64,000 nucleotides of DNA from Oryzomonas sagensis (GTDB taxonomy: Bacteria > Desulfobacterota > Desulfuromonadia > Geobacterales > Pseudopelobacteraceae), in NCBI RefSeq assembly GCF_008802355.1, contig NZ_VZRA01000001.1, forward strand, positions 1,110,525 to 1,174,524, in the 5' to 3' direction. The translations under genes and the position numbers were made by a program. Below are positions 21,828 to 29,807 of this stretch, one piece after another. Within the stretch, counting starts at the first letter, position 1. Each line of letters begins with the position of its first letter. The notes under the pieces were generated by a model. It was given only the letters and a program-made list of their open reading frames with translations. It was not told the DNA's origin and made no database searches.

Positions 21828-23294
21828 ATGATATTGGAGATGGATAACAGTCTTGCTGCCGGCACGAACGGCAAAAAACAACGGGTACCGGAAATGTACG
21901 ATGCACGGGTGATCATCTGCGACGATGAAGTCGAAATAGTGCGCTATCTGAACAAGATCCTGACCACCCGGGGACTTGAGGTGGAGATTTTCACTTCCGG
22001 CGAGGCCCTGCTGCGCACCCTGGAGCATCGCGCACTGGAGGAAAGCGATCTGCTGCTGCTGGATGTGAAGATGCCCGATGTGGACGGCATCGAGATCCTC
22101 CGGCGGGTCAAGGAACTCAAGCTGGAAATACCGGTGGTCATGATGACCGCCTTCGCCTCCATCAGTTCGGCCATTGAGGCCATGAAGCTGGGGGCGTACG
22201 ACTATGTCACCAAGCCGTTCCCCAAGGAGAAGATCTTCGGGATACTGGACAAGGTGCTGGAACGCAAGGAACTGCTTAAGGAAAACTCCGCCCTGAAGGA
22301 CGAGTTGGGCAAGTCCGCCCCGTCGGGCTACCTGGTCTATACCAGCGATGCGTTCCGCCGGGTCCACGAGATGGCCGTCCAGGTGGCCCAAAGCGATGCC
22401 AACGTGGTCATACTGGGGGAGTCGGGAACCGGCAAGGAATTGATCGCCGGTCTGATCCACAGCGTGAGTCCTCGCAAGGAGCAACGTTTTCTCTCCATCA
22501 ACTGCGCCACCCTCTCGGATACGCTCCTGGAAAGCCAGCTCTTCGGCCATGTGCGCGGGGCCTTCACCGGCGCGGTAACCCACCAGAAGGGGCTTCTGGA
22601 GGAGGCCCACAACGGGACCCTCTTCCTGGATGAGGTGGGAGACATGAGCCCCGCCATCCAGGCAAAGCTGCTGCGGGTCCTGCAGGAGGGCGACTACATC
22701 CCCGTGGGTGAAACCAAGGCCCGGTCCGTGGACATACGCTTTTTGGCGGCCACCAACAAGGATCTTGAGGAGGAGGTGCGCCAGAAGCGGTTTCGGGAAG
22801 ACCTGTTCTTCCGGCTGAACGTCATCTCCATCCACCTCCCGCCTTTGCGCGAACGCGCCGAGGACATCGAGCCCCTGGCCAGGTACTTTTTACACCGGAT
22901 CTCCCAGCGGATGAAGAAGGAGTTCGTCAACTTCACCCCGGAGGCCCTGCTGCTCATGCAATCCTACTCCTGGCCGGGAAATATCAGGGAACTGGAGAAC
23001 GCCATCGAGCGAGCGGCTATCCTGGCACGGGGCACGGTGATCTCCGCCGAAAACCTGCCGGTCTGGAAAAGCGCCCCGCTTGCTGCTGCCGCCGAACAGC
23101 GGGGGGACGGCGAGCGGCTTCTCCCCCTAGAGGCCGTGGAGCGCGAGCATATCCTCCATGTGCTCCAGAAAACCGGCTGCAACAAGAGCCGGACGGCCAA
23201 GATCCTCAACATCGCCCGCCGGACCCTGGACCGGAAACTGGAAGAATACGGCATGCAGGACAAGGCCGCTCCGGCGGATGCGGACGATCCCTGA
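21828..23294 (+). CDS. Sigma-54-dependent response regulator (NtrC/AtoC type)
   Basis: The protein of about 488 residues has a receiver domain with the acidic pocket CDDE and phospho-acceptor Asp79 (LLLLDVKMPD). An AAA+ domain follows with Walker A GESGTGKE (197-204), the sigma-54 contact loop GAFTGA (244-249) and DEVGDM. The C-terminal Fis-type helix-turn-helix is at KTGCNKSRTAKILNIARRTL. It would activate sigma-54 promoters when phosphorylated by the kinase encoded next. The start is uncertain: ATGs at 21828, 21840 and 21894 are possible, and none has a good ribosome site. Its stop overlaps the kinase start by one base. The target genes are not evident from the neighbours. Confidence 0.93.
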   Translation: MILEMDNSLAAGTNGKKQRVPEMYDARVIICDDEVEIVRYLNKILTTRGLEVEIFTSGEALLRTLEHRALEESDLLLLDVKMPDVDGIEILRRVKELKLEIPVVMMTAFASISSAIEAMKLGAYDYVTKPFPKEKIFGILDKVLERKELLKENSALKDELGKSAPSGYLVYTSDAFRRVHEMAVQVAQSDANVVILGESGTGKELIAGLIHSVSPRKEQRFLSINCATLSDTLLESQLFGHVRGAFTGAVTHQKGLLEEAHNGTLFLDEVGDMSPAIQAKLLRVLQEGDYIPVGETKARSVDIRFLAATNKDLEEEVRQKRFREDLFFRLNVISIHLPPLRERAEDIEPLARYFLHRISQRMKKEFVNFTPEALLLMQSYSWPGNIRELENAIERAAILARGTVISAENLPVWKSAPLAAAAEQRGDGERLLPLEAVEREHILHVLQKTGCNKSRTAKILNIARRTLDRKLEEYGMQDKAAPADADDP

Positions 23295-25267
23295 TGCCGC
23301 GGCGCTTTCCCATCCGTGCCAAACTGACCGTCGGGGCGCTGGCGCCGTTGTTTGTCGCCTTTTTCATCTGTTCGCTCACCGGTCTCTATATCATCGACGC
23401 CAAAATCACCAGCCAGGCCCAGGAAAAGGTCAGAACCGACCTGAACTCGGCCCGTGAGGCGTACCGCAACGAGTTGCACCATATCGATGAACTGCTGGAA
23501 CTGACCGCCGACAACCCCTTTGCCGCCCTATCCATCAGTTCCCGCAACCGTCCGGCCATCTCCTCGCTCCTCACCCCCCTCCTGCATAAGAAACATCTGG
23601 ATATCCTGACCGCCGTGGACAAGAAGGGGCGGGTCCTGTTTCGGGCCCACAATCCGGCCCGGTTCGGCGACACACCGGTCGATACCTATTTTATCGACCA
23701 GGCGTTGAGGGGGAAAACGGTCACCGGCACTACGGTCCTCTCCCCCGAGCAACTGGCCGCCGAAAAAGACGAACTGACGGCCCAGGCGCGTATCGACGTG
23801 GTGACGACACCCCACTCCCGGCCCCGCCAGAGTTCGGTGGAGCGGGCGGGGATGGTTATGGTCTCGGCGGCGCCGGTGCTCGATAGCGCCGGCCGGGTTG
23901 CCGGCGCGCTGTATTGCGCGGAACTGCTTAACAACAATAACGACCTGGTGGACAAGATCAAGGACACCGTCTACGAGGGGGTGAAGTTCAAGGGGCAGGA
24001 TGTGGGCACCGCCACCCTGTTCCTCGGCGATACCCGCATCGCCACCAACGTGCACGCGTCAGACGGCAGGAGGGCCATCGGCACGCAACTCTCCGCAGAG
24101 GTCTACAACAGGGTCATCCTGGAAAACAGGAAGTGGGTGGGACGGGCGTTCGTGGTGAACGATTGGTACCTGACCGCCTACGAACCGATTGTGGGCCTGC
24201 GGGGCGAGGTCATCGGCTCCCTGTATGTGGGGATGCTGGAAAAGCAGTACAGCGCCCTGAAGAACAACGTCAACACCATCCTGGGCGTCGTCCTGTTTAT
24301 CAGCTCTCTGATCGGGCTGGCGGTTTCCGGCGTTATCGGCACCCACCTGGCCACCCCCATCAAGGAGTTGGAGCAACTCACCCGCAGGGTGACGCTCGGC
24401 GAGCGGGATCTGCACATAGACGTTCGTTCGGCCGATGAACTGGGGGACCTCGCCGGAGGGTTCAACCAGATGACCCGCGCCCTGGCCCACCGCGAGTCCG
24501 AGATTACCATGCTGAATCGCAGCCTGGAGCAGAAGGTGCTGAGGCGGACGGCGCAGCTCGAAGAAAAAAATGCGCTTCTGCTGGAAACCCAGGCGGATCT
24601 CGCCAAGGCGGAAAAACTCGCGGACTTGGGCGTTATTGCCGCCGGCGTGGCCCATGAGATCAACAACCCCCTGGCCGTCATCCGGGGCAACATCGAGTTC
24701 CTGGAGATGTGCCTGCCGCCCGATCACGCCAATCGGGAGGAGGTGGGGATCATCAGCCAGCAGGTGGAGCGGATCGCCAAGATCGTGGGCAATCTGCAGG
24801 TATTCGCCCGGCAGAAAGCGCTGCGCCAGGGGCAGGTCGACATCCACGAGCTTCTGGACGGCATCCTTGGGCAGATCGGCCACCAGGTTCCCATGGACGC
24901 CATCACCGTGGTGAGGGAGTACGCGTCTGATCTGGCCATGATCCGGGGGGATGGGGACCAACTCCGGCAGGTTTTCACCAACCTGATTCTCAATGCGGTT
25001 CAGGCCATGGGGAGCAAGGGGGTACTGACCCTGACGACCAAAGGGGTGGCCCCCTTGGATGGTTGCGAGGTCAGCGTCTCGGATACCGGCCCGGGGATCG
25101 GGCCCGGGCACCTGAAGAAGATCTTCACCCCTTTTTTCACCACCAAGGATACGGGCAGCGGCCTGGGGCTCTCCATCTCCTACGGCATTATCAAGGATCA
25201 CGGCGGGGACATCAAGGTGTCGAGTGTGGAGGGGAAAGGGACGACCTTCAAGGTTACTATTCCCTAG
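23294..25267 (+). CDS. Membrane-bound sensor histidine kinase
   Basis: The 657-residue kinase has a first membrane helix at about residues 12-35, a periplasmic Cache-like sensing domain to about 325 (including VSAAPVLDSAGRVAGALYCAE), a second helix about 330-350, and a HAMP domain (LATPIKELEQLTRRVTLGER). A coiled coil leads to HisKA with His454 (GVAHEINNPLAVIRG), and the HATPase domain has N box NLILNAVQAM and DTGPGIG plus GSGLGLSISYGIIKDHGG. It is the partner of the sigma-54 regulator with overlapping stop and start codons. Cache domains bind small molecules; the ligand is unknown. Confidence 0.93.
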   Translation: MPRRFPIRAKLTVGALAPLFVAFFICSLTGLYIIDAKITSQAQEKVRTDLNSAREAYRNELHHIDELLELTADNPFAALSISSRNRPAISSLLTPLLHKKHLDILTAVDKKGRVLFRAHNPARFGDTPVDTYFIDQALRGKTVTGTTVLSPEQLAAEKDELTAQARIDVVTTPHSRPRQSSVERAGMVMVSAAPVLDSAGRVAGALYCAELLNNNNDLVDKIKDTVYEGVKFKGQDVGTATLFLGDTRIATNVHASDGRRAIGTQLSAEVYNRVILENRKWVGRAFVVNDWYLTAYEPIVGLRGEVIGSLYVGMLEKQYSALKNNVNTILGVVLFISSLIGLAVSGVIGTHLATPIKELEQLTRRVTLGERDLHIDVRSADELGDLAGGFNQMTRALAHRESEITMLNRSLEQKVLRRTAQLEEKNALLLETQADLAKAEKLADLGVIAAGVAHEINNPLAVIRGNIEFLEMCLPPDHANREEVGIISQQVERIAKIVGNLQVFARQKALRQGQVDIHELLDGILGQIGHQVPMDAITVVREYASDLAMIRGDGDQLRQVFTNLILNAVQAMGSKGVLTLTTKGVAPLDGCEVSVSDTGPGIGPGHLKKIFTPFFTTKDTGSGLGLSISYGIIKDHGGDIKVSSVEGKGTTFKVTIP

Positions 25268-25284
25268 AAAGGGTGCAAGGCTGT

Positions 25285-25336
25285 GACTTATGGGGCCTAT
25301 GGGACTATAGGTCCTATAAGCCTTATACGTCCTATG
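25285..25336. repeat. Low-complexity CCTAT/ATAGG repeat with hairpin potential
   Basis: Several overlapping units of CCTATA/CCTATG and their complements lie between the convergent kinase and MOSC genes. CTTAT near 25287 can pair with ATAAG near 25316, enclosing GGGAC/GGTCC. It may act as a hairpin terminator for both strands, but no T run is present. Confidence 0.4.
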
Positions 25337-25772
25337 AGGCGGGGCCGATAATCTGCACCTGGTCCCCCGACCGGATCTTCCCTCCGGTGATGACCTTGGC
25401 GAAGATGCCCTCCTTGGGCATGACGCAGTCGCCGGCCTGATAGTAAATGGCGCAGCGGGTGTGGCACTCCTTGCCGATCTGGGTTACCTCCAGCAGGGTT
25501 TCCCCCACCTGCAGGCGGGTGCCGATGGGCAACGTCACCAGTTCGATGCCGCGGGTGGTGATATTCTCGGCAAAGGCGCCGGCGGTCACGTTCAACCCCA
25601 GAGCCCGCATCTTGTCGATGCTCTCCTCGGCCAAAAGGCTTATCTGGCGATGCCAGTCGCCCGCGTGGGCGTCCCCCACGATGCCGTGGTTCTCCTGCAC
25701 GGTGACCTCTGCCACCGGTGTTTTGCGCTCGCCCTTTTTCTCGCTGATGCAGACGGCGACGACGTGAGCCAT
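25332..25772 (-). CDS. MOSC domain-containing protein
   Basis: The 146-residue protein is a stand-alone MOSC domain, with GIVGDAHAG, RQISLLAEE, FAENITTRGIEL and the conserved Cys region GKECHTRCAIYY. MOSC domains bind molybdenum cofactor or carry sulfur for it. The ATG at 25772 has a GGGG site upstream and is 2 bp from the moaA stop, making it the last gene of the cofactor operon. The exact role (cofactor carrier or sulfur transfer) is not known. Confidence 0.87.
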   Translation of the reverse strand: MAHVVAVCISEKKGERKTPVAEVTVQENHGIVGDAHAGDWHRQISLLAEESIDKMRALGLNVTAGAFAENITTRGIELVTLPIGTRLQVGETLLEVTQIGKECHTRCAIYYQAGDCVMPKEGIFAKVITGGKIRSGDQVQIIGPAS

Positions 25773-25773
25773 C

Positions 25774-26754
25774 CTATCCCCCAATCTGTGCCATCGTAAA
25801 ATTCCGGTGTTCATACCCGTTGCTGGTGATGTGGTGGCCCTTCGGCTTCGCCATGACGATCCCCTTCATGGCCTCCGTCAGGGCTGCGGGGTCCGGCGGC
25901 CGGAGATACGGCACCAAATCGGTTGTCTCGTCGGAGAACAGGCACCCCTTGGCCTGGCCGGTGGAGGTCACCCGGATGCGGTTGCACTCCCCGCAGAAGT
26001 GGCCCGAGACGGCGGTGATGATGCCGAGGGTCCCCTGGGCGCCCCGAATGCGGAAGTCGCGGGAGGGACCGGCAAAGGCCCCCTTGCACACATGCTCCAG
26101 GGTGTGGTGGGCTGCGATGCGTTGCAGGATCTCCTCGCCGGAGATGCAGTACCGTTGCCAGGCATCTTCCTTGATCACCGGCATGTATTCGATGAAGCGC
26201 ACCGAGTTGCCCCGGCTCCGGGTCAGTTCGGCGAAATCCAGGATCTCCGCCTCGTTGACCCCGCGCATGACGACCATGTTGATCTTGGGGGGCGGGAAAC
26301 CAGCCCGTTCGGCCGCATCCAGCCCGGCCAGCACTCTCTCCAGGTCGCCGCCCCGGGTGATGGCGGCAAAGGTCTCAGGGCGGAGGGAATCCAGGCTGAC
26401 GTTCAGGCGCTGCACACCCGCTTTATACAGGTCTACGGCCATCTTGTCCAGCAGGAGGCCGTTGGTGGTGAGCGCCAGGTGGCACAGGCCGTCGATGCTC
26501 GCGAGGCGGGAGAGGAATTCGACGATGCCGGCACGCACCAGCGGCTCGCCGCCGGTGATGCGGATCTTCTCGATCCCCAGGCTGATCGCGGTTTCGGCGA
26601 TCAGCTGCAGTTCCTCGTAGCGCAGGACGTCTGCATGGCGTTTCCGGGCGACGCCCTCGGCGGGCATGCAGTAGGAACAACGCATGTTGCAGCGATCGGT
26701 CACCGAAAGACGCAAATAGTTGATGGTTCTGCCCTGAGAGTCAGTCAGTTGCAT
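25774..26754 (-). CDS. moaA: GTP 3',8-cyclase MoaA
   Basis: The 326-residue radical SAM enzyme makes 3',8-cyclo-GTP, the first intermediate of molybdopterin. The N-terminal cluster ligands are Cys22, Cys26 and Cys29 (CNMRCSYC). The second cluster near the C-terminus is shown by FCGECNRIRV followed by GC 13 residues later. The protein ends in the conserved Gly-Gly that reaches into the active site. The ATG at 26754 lies inside the end of mobB. It is part of the tup-mob-moa operon under the riboswitch. Confidence 0.96.
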   Translation of the reverse strand: MQLTDSQGRTINYLRLSVTDRCNMRCSYCMPAEGVARKRHADVLRYEELQLIAETAISLGIEKIRITGGEPLVRAGIVEFLSRLASIDGLCHLALTTNGLLLDKMAVDLYKAGVQRLNVSLDSLRPETFAAITRGGDLERVLAGLDAAERAGFPPPKINMVVMRGVNEAEILDFAELTRSRGNSVRFIEYMPVIKEDAWQRYCISGEEILQRIAAHHTLEHVCKGAFAGPSRDFRIRGAQGTLGIITAVSGHFCGECNRIRVTSTGQAKGCLFSDETTDLVPYLRPPDPAALTEAMKGIVMAKPKGHHITSNGYEHRNFTMAQIGG

Positions 26755-27253
26755 GGATGATCCGTTCTTCAACGAAATCGGCTACCTGTGACGGGCTATT
26801 GAGATCCAGTACCGGCACATCCAGCTGCAATGGTTCATCACTGGCCACCGCCAGCAGGCTGGGGTCATGCGCCTCACCCCGGCAGAGCAGGGTGCCGCTC
26901 CGTTCCCGGCGATGGACCTCGATCTTGGGGAGGCCGCTCTTCTTGAAACCTTCGGTCAGGACCAGGTCAACATCGCCAAAGTAGACGGCGATCAACTCCT
27001 CGATAGGGGGCGATTCCGCGTGTTTCTTGATCACGGCCAGCTTCTCCGGCGAGGAGATCAACATGGTGTCGGCGCCCGCCTGGGTCAGGCGGTGGCTGTC
27101 CTTGCCCGGATGGTCGATGTCGAAGTGGTGGGCGTCGTGCTTGATGACCCCCACCCGGTAGCCCCGGCTCTTGAGCTCGGCAATCACCTTCTCCAGCAGG
27201 GTGGTCTTGCCGGTGCCCGATTTGGCGACGAATGAAACGGCGTGGGAGAGCAT
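26741..27253 (-). CDS. mobB: Molybdopterin-guanine dinucleotide biosynthesis adapter protein MobB
   Basis: The 170-residue GTP-binding protein has P-loop AKSGTGKTTLLEKVI, the KHDAHHFDIDHPGKDS motif and LVLTEGFKKSGLPKIEV. MobB supports MobA in forming the guanine dinucleotide form of the cofactor used by bacterial formate dehydrogenases. It overlaps moaA by 14 bp and follows tupC after 27 bp, so it is co-transcribed. The partner MobA domain is the C-terminal half of the protein encoded at 29808. Confidence 0.94.
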   Translation of the reverse strand: MLSHAVSFVAKSGTGKTTLLEKVIAELKSRGYRVGVIKHDAHHFDIDHPGKDSHRLTQAGADTMLISSPEKLAVIKKHAESPPIEELIAVYFGDVDLVLTEGFKKSGLPKIEVHRRERSGTLLCRGEAHDPSLLAVASDEPLQLDVPVLDLNSPSQVADFVEERIIHATD

Positions 27254-27280
27254 AGAGTACCTCCAGACAGGCTTTGGGGT

Positions 27281-28015
27281 TTACAACGTCGCGGCCGACG
27301 CCGCGATCTGGTGAACGGGAACACCGATGCCTGCCGGGATGGGGCGCTCGGCGATGAGATCCGCCTGCCCGATACCCCCGGCAACCAGGTGAATGGTCTT
27401 GCCGCCGAGACGGTCCGCATGGTTCGGTTCGTGGGTCGTCATGATGGTGCATACCCCTTGCCGGGGAAGGGAGATGATAAGGGATTCCAGCAACCGGGCG
27501 GTTTCGTGGTCCACGTTGGCGAGCGGCTCGTCCAGCAGAAGCACCCGCGGCTTGAGGGCCAGCGCCCGCGCCATGGCCACCCGGCGAATCTCGCCGCCGG
27601 AGAGCTGCAGCGCATTGCGCCGCGCGAAACTACCCAGATTGGTCTGGGCCAGGGCCGCGTCAACCCGCTGCCGCTGCTCCGCCGTACCCATCCCCCGCAC
27701 CCCGAGGCCGTAGGCGACATTCTCGAAGACGCTGCCGGAGAAGAGGTAGGGAAACTGCTGCATGAGGGTGACGTTGCGCCGCAGCCTGAAGAGGGAGGGG
27801 CTCCCCCAGGGCACCGGGGCGCCGGCAAAGGTGACCTGGCCCGACGTGGGTGGGGTCAGAAATGCCAGGACATTGAGGAGGGTGCTCTTGCCCGCCCCGT
27901 TGGCGCCGGTCAGGATATGGAGACGGTTTCCCCCGATGGCCAGACGGTGCACGTCAAGCACCCGCTGGCCGTCGAAAACCATGGTGAGCTCATGTATGCT
28001 GTAGATGTCGTCCAC
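27281..28015 (-). CDS. tupC: Tungstate/molybdate ABC transporter ATP-binding protein
   Basis: The 244-residue ABC ATPase has Walker A GANGAGKST, signature LSGGEIRRVAMARAL, Walker B VLLLDEPLANVD and switch THEP. It lies 3 bp after the permease gene. The sequence ends with an Ala/Ile-rich tail beyond the usual domain. Assignment to tungstate rests on the TupA-type binding protein and TupB-type permease in the same operon; molybdate transport is also possible. Confidence 0.9.
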   Translation of the reverse strand: MDDIYSIHELTMVFDGQRVLDVHRLAIGGNRLHILTGANGAGKSTLLNVLAFLTPPTSGQVTFAGAPVPWGSPSLFRLRRNVTLMQQFPYLFSGSVFENVAYGLGVRGMGTAEQRQRVDAALAQTNLGSFARRNALQLSGGEIRRVAMARALALKPRVLLLDEPLANVDHETARLLESLIISLPRQGVCTIMTTHEPNHADRLGGKTIHLVAGGIGQADLIAERPIPAGIGVPVHQIAASAATL

Positions 28016-28018
28016 GGA

Positions 28019-28705
28019 CTACCTTTGCTGGAGTGTATTGAGAAACAGGTTGATCACCAGGGCCACGGTCATCAGGATCATGCCCAGGGCGAGACCGAAG
28101 GCGAACTCCCCCTTGCTCGTTTCCAGGGCGATGGCGGTGGTCATGGTCCGGGTATAGCCGCGGATGTTGCCGCCGAGCATCATGGCCACCCCGACCTCGG
28201 CAATGATCCGTCCGAAGCCGGCGATCAGGGCGGCGATGATGCCGAAACGCACCTGGCGCATCAACTGAAACACCGCCTGGAGCGGGCTGGCCCCCAGGGT
28301 CAGGGCCGTGGGCAGGATGCGCGGGTCGGCCCCCTGGATGACGCTGACCGTATAGTTGGCCACGATCGGCACCGCCAGGAGGGTCTGGCCGATGACCATG
28401 GCCGACGGCGTGAACAGGAGCCCCATGGCCCCCAACGGCCCCTGGCGGCTCAGTATCCCGTAGAGCACGAGACCCACCACGACGGTCGGCATGGCCATGA
28501 GCGTATTCAGCAGCGTAATGACGGCCCGTTTCAGGGGAAATTCGTGCAGCCCCACCGCAACCCCGGCCGGGATTCCGACCGCCGCCGCCAGGACGATGGC
28601 ACCGCCGGAAACCGCCAGTGACGTCGTCACCGTCGCAAAGACCTCCGGGTCAAACGAGGCGATCAGCGCGACCGAGGTATGCAGGGATTCGGTGATAAAA
28701 CCCAC
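28019..28705 (-). CDS. tupB: Tungstate/molybdate ABC transporter permease
   Basis: The 228-residue inner-membrane permease has about five hydrophobic segments and the ABC permease loop EVGVAMMLGGNIRGYTRT, typical of TupB. VVVGLVLYGILSRQGPLG is another conserved piece. It starts with GTG directly abutting the tupA stop. It would form a dimer driven by TupC. Confidence 0.92.
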   Translation of the reverse strand: MGFITESLHTSVALIASFDPEVFATVTTSLAVSGGAIVLAAAVGIPAGVAVGLHEFPLKRAVITLLNTLMAMPTVVVGLVLYGILSRQGPLGAMGLLFTPSAMVIGQTLLAVPIVANYTVSVIQGADPRILPTALTLGASPLQAVFQLMRQVRFGIIAALIAGFGRIIAEVGVAMMLGGNIRGYTRTMTTAIALETSKGEFAFGLALGMILMTVALVINLFLNTLQQR

Positions 28706-29524
28706 TTAACGACCCTTTTTCCCGTAAGTGAAGAAGACCGGATCACCGTGGACCCGGAAGGTGGCAATGACCTTCTGCCCCTCGGGACCGGTGATGTAGT
28801 CGATGAACTTCATGGCCAGGGCGTTCTTGACATGGGGGAAGCGCTTGGGATTGACGGCGATGACGCCGTAGGGGTTGAACAGCCCCTTCTCACCCTCGAA
28901 GACGGTCTTGAGGTCGGTCTTGCCGGAGCGGTAGGCGTTGTAGGTGCCCCGGTCGGCCAGGGTATAGGCCCGCCGTTCGGTGGCCATGGTGATCACCTCA
29001 CCCATGCCCTGGCCCGATTCCACGTACCAGGAGCCGCCGGGCTTCATGCCCGCAGCCTTCCAGATCTCCTTCTCCTTCTGGTGGGTGCCGGACTCGTCGC
29101 CGCGGGAGACGAAGGGGGAGCGGGCGGCGGCGATGCGCTTGAACGCCTCTGCCGCGGTCTTGGCGCTCTTGACCCGCGCCGGGTCGCCGGCCGGTCCGAT
29201 GATGATGAAGTCGTTGTACATGACGTCCCTGCGGTTGACCCCGAAACCGGCGGCCACAAAGGCGTCTTCAAGGGCGCGGGCGTGCACCAGCACCACATCC
29301 ACATCGCCGGTCTCCCCCAGTTTCAGGGCCTTGCCGGTGCCGACGGAGATGACATCCACCGTGCAGTTGTACTTCTTCTCAAACGGAGGCAGGAGCACCT
29401 TGAGCAACCCCGAGTTTTCGGTGGAGGTGGTGGTGGACATGCGCAGGCGCTCGCCGGCTGCGGCCACGCTGCACAGGCCCAGCACAAGGGCAAGGGTCAT
29501 CCCGAATTTCAAAAGCGTTTTCAT
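28706..29524 (-). CDS. tupA: Tungstate/molybdate-binding periplasmic protein
   Basis: The 272-residue solute-binding protein has a signal peptide (MKTLLKFGMTLALVLGLCSV, cleavage after AAA) and the TupA ligand motif MSTTTSTENSGLL. Conserved FVSRGDESGTHQKEKEIW and MGEVITMATERRAYTLADRGT are also TupA-like. TupA proteins prefer tungstate strongly over molybdate. A GGAGGA site precedes the ATG. The long 5' leader holds a probable cofactor riboswitch and terminator. Confidence 0.94.
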   Translation of the reverse strand: MKTLLKFGMTLALVLGLCSVAAAGERLRMSTTTSTENSGLLKVLLPPFEKKYNCTVDVISVGTGKALKLGETGDVDVVLVHARALEDAFVAAGFGVNRRDVMYNDFIIIGPAGDPARVKSAKTAAEAFKRIAAARSPFVSRGDESGTHQKEKEIWKAAGMKPGGSWYVESGQGMGEVITMATERRAYTLADRGTYNAYRSGKTDLKTVFEGEKGLFNPYGVIAVNPKRFPHVKNALAMKFIDYITGPEGQKVIATFRVHGDPVFFTYGKKGR

Positions 29525-29583
29525 TGCGTTCCTCCGCCTGGATAGGTGTGATGCATTCTGGAATACCATTGAAACCTCGATAC

Positions 29584-29618
29584 AAAAAAGGGCTCCTTCC
29601 TTATGGAAAGAGCCCTTT
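29584..29618 (-). terminator. Intrinsic terminator between riboswitch and tupA (attenuator)
   Basis: Read on the minus strand, AAAGGGCTC-TTTCC pairs with GGAAGGAGCCCTTT (14-bp stem with one mismatch, 4-nt loop). Six T follow. It lies within the 5' leader, about 60 nt ahead of tupA, where it can control entry into the operon. Confidence 0.85.
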
Positions 29619-29621
29619 GAG

Positions 29622-29745
29622 CGTGCAAGACAGCAGCATATCGCCATCGGGTCTCCTTTCCAAAAGGGAGGCGCAGCCGTTTCCCGCCGTGCCCATTGAC
29701 CGGCCGCCACGGGGTAACCCGACAGGCGGAACGGCTCGGAGATTT
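29622..29745 (-). ncRNA. Molybdenum/tungsten cofactor (Moco/Tuco) riboswitch
   Basis: On the minus strand the leader contains a strong helix of AGCCGTT-CCGCC with GGCGG-GA-AACGGCT, enclosing a CGGG-TTAC-CCCG hairpin and a GCC/GGC stem. After it comes GCGCCTCCC followed by TGGAAAGGAG. The last part closely matches the conserved 3' region of the E. coli moaA Moco leader as I remember it (GCCTCCC, then TGGAAAGG). An intrinsic terminator follows at once. The downstream operon encodes oxyanion uptake (tupABC) and cofactor synthesis (mobB, moaA, MOSC), exactly the genes such RNAs control. High cofactor would switch the operon off. Whether it senses the molybdenum or tungsten form is open. Confidence 0.8.
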
Positions 29746-29758
29746 GTCTGTTTTTGAT

Positions 29759-29787
29759 ATAATACCTGCTCAGTATACCTGAGTCAA
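29759..29787 (-). promoter_or_regulatory. Promoter of the tupABC-mobB-moaA-MOSC operon
   Basis: TTGACT (29787-29782) and TATTAT (29764-29759) on the minus strand are 17 bp apart. The spacer contains a short inverted repeat CTCAG-GTATA-CTGAG, a possible second operator. Confidence 0.75.
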
Positions 29788-29807
29788 TTCCCTTGGCAAT
29801 GGCCTTT

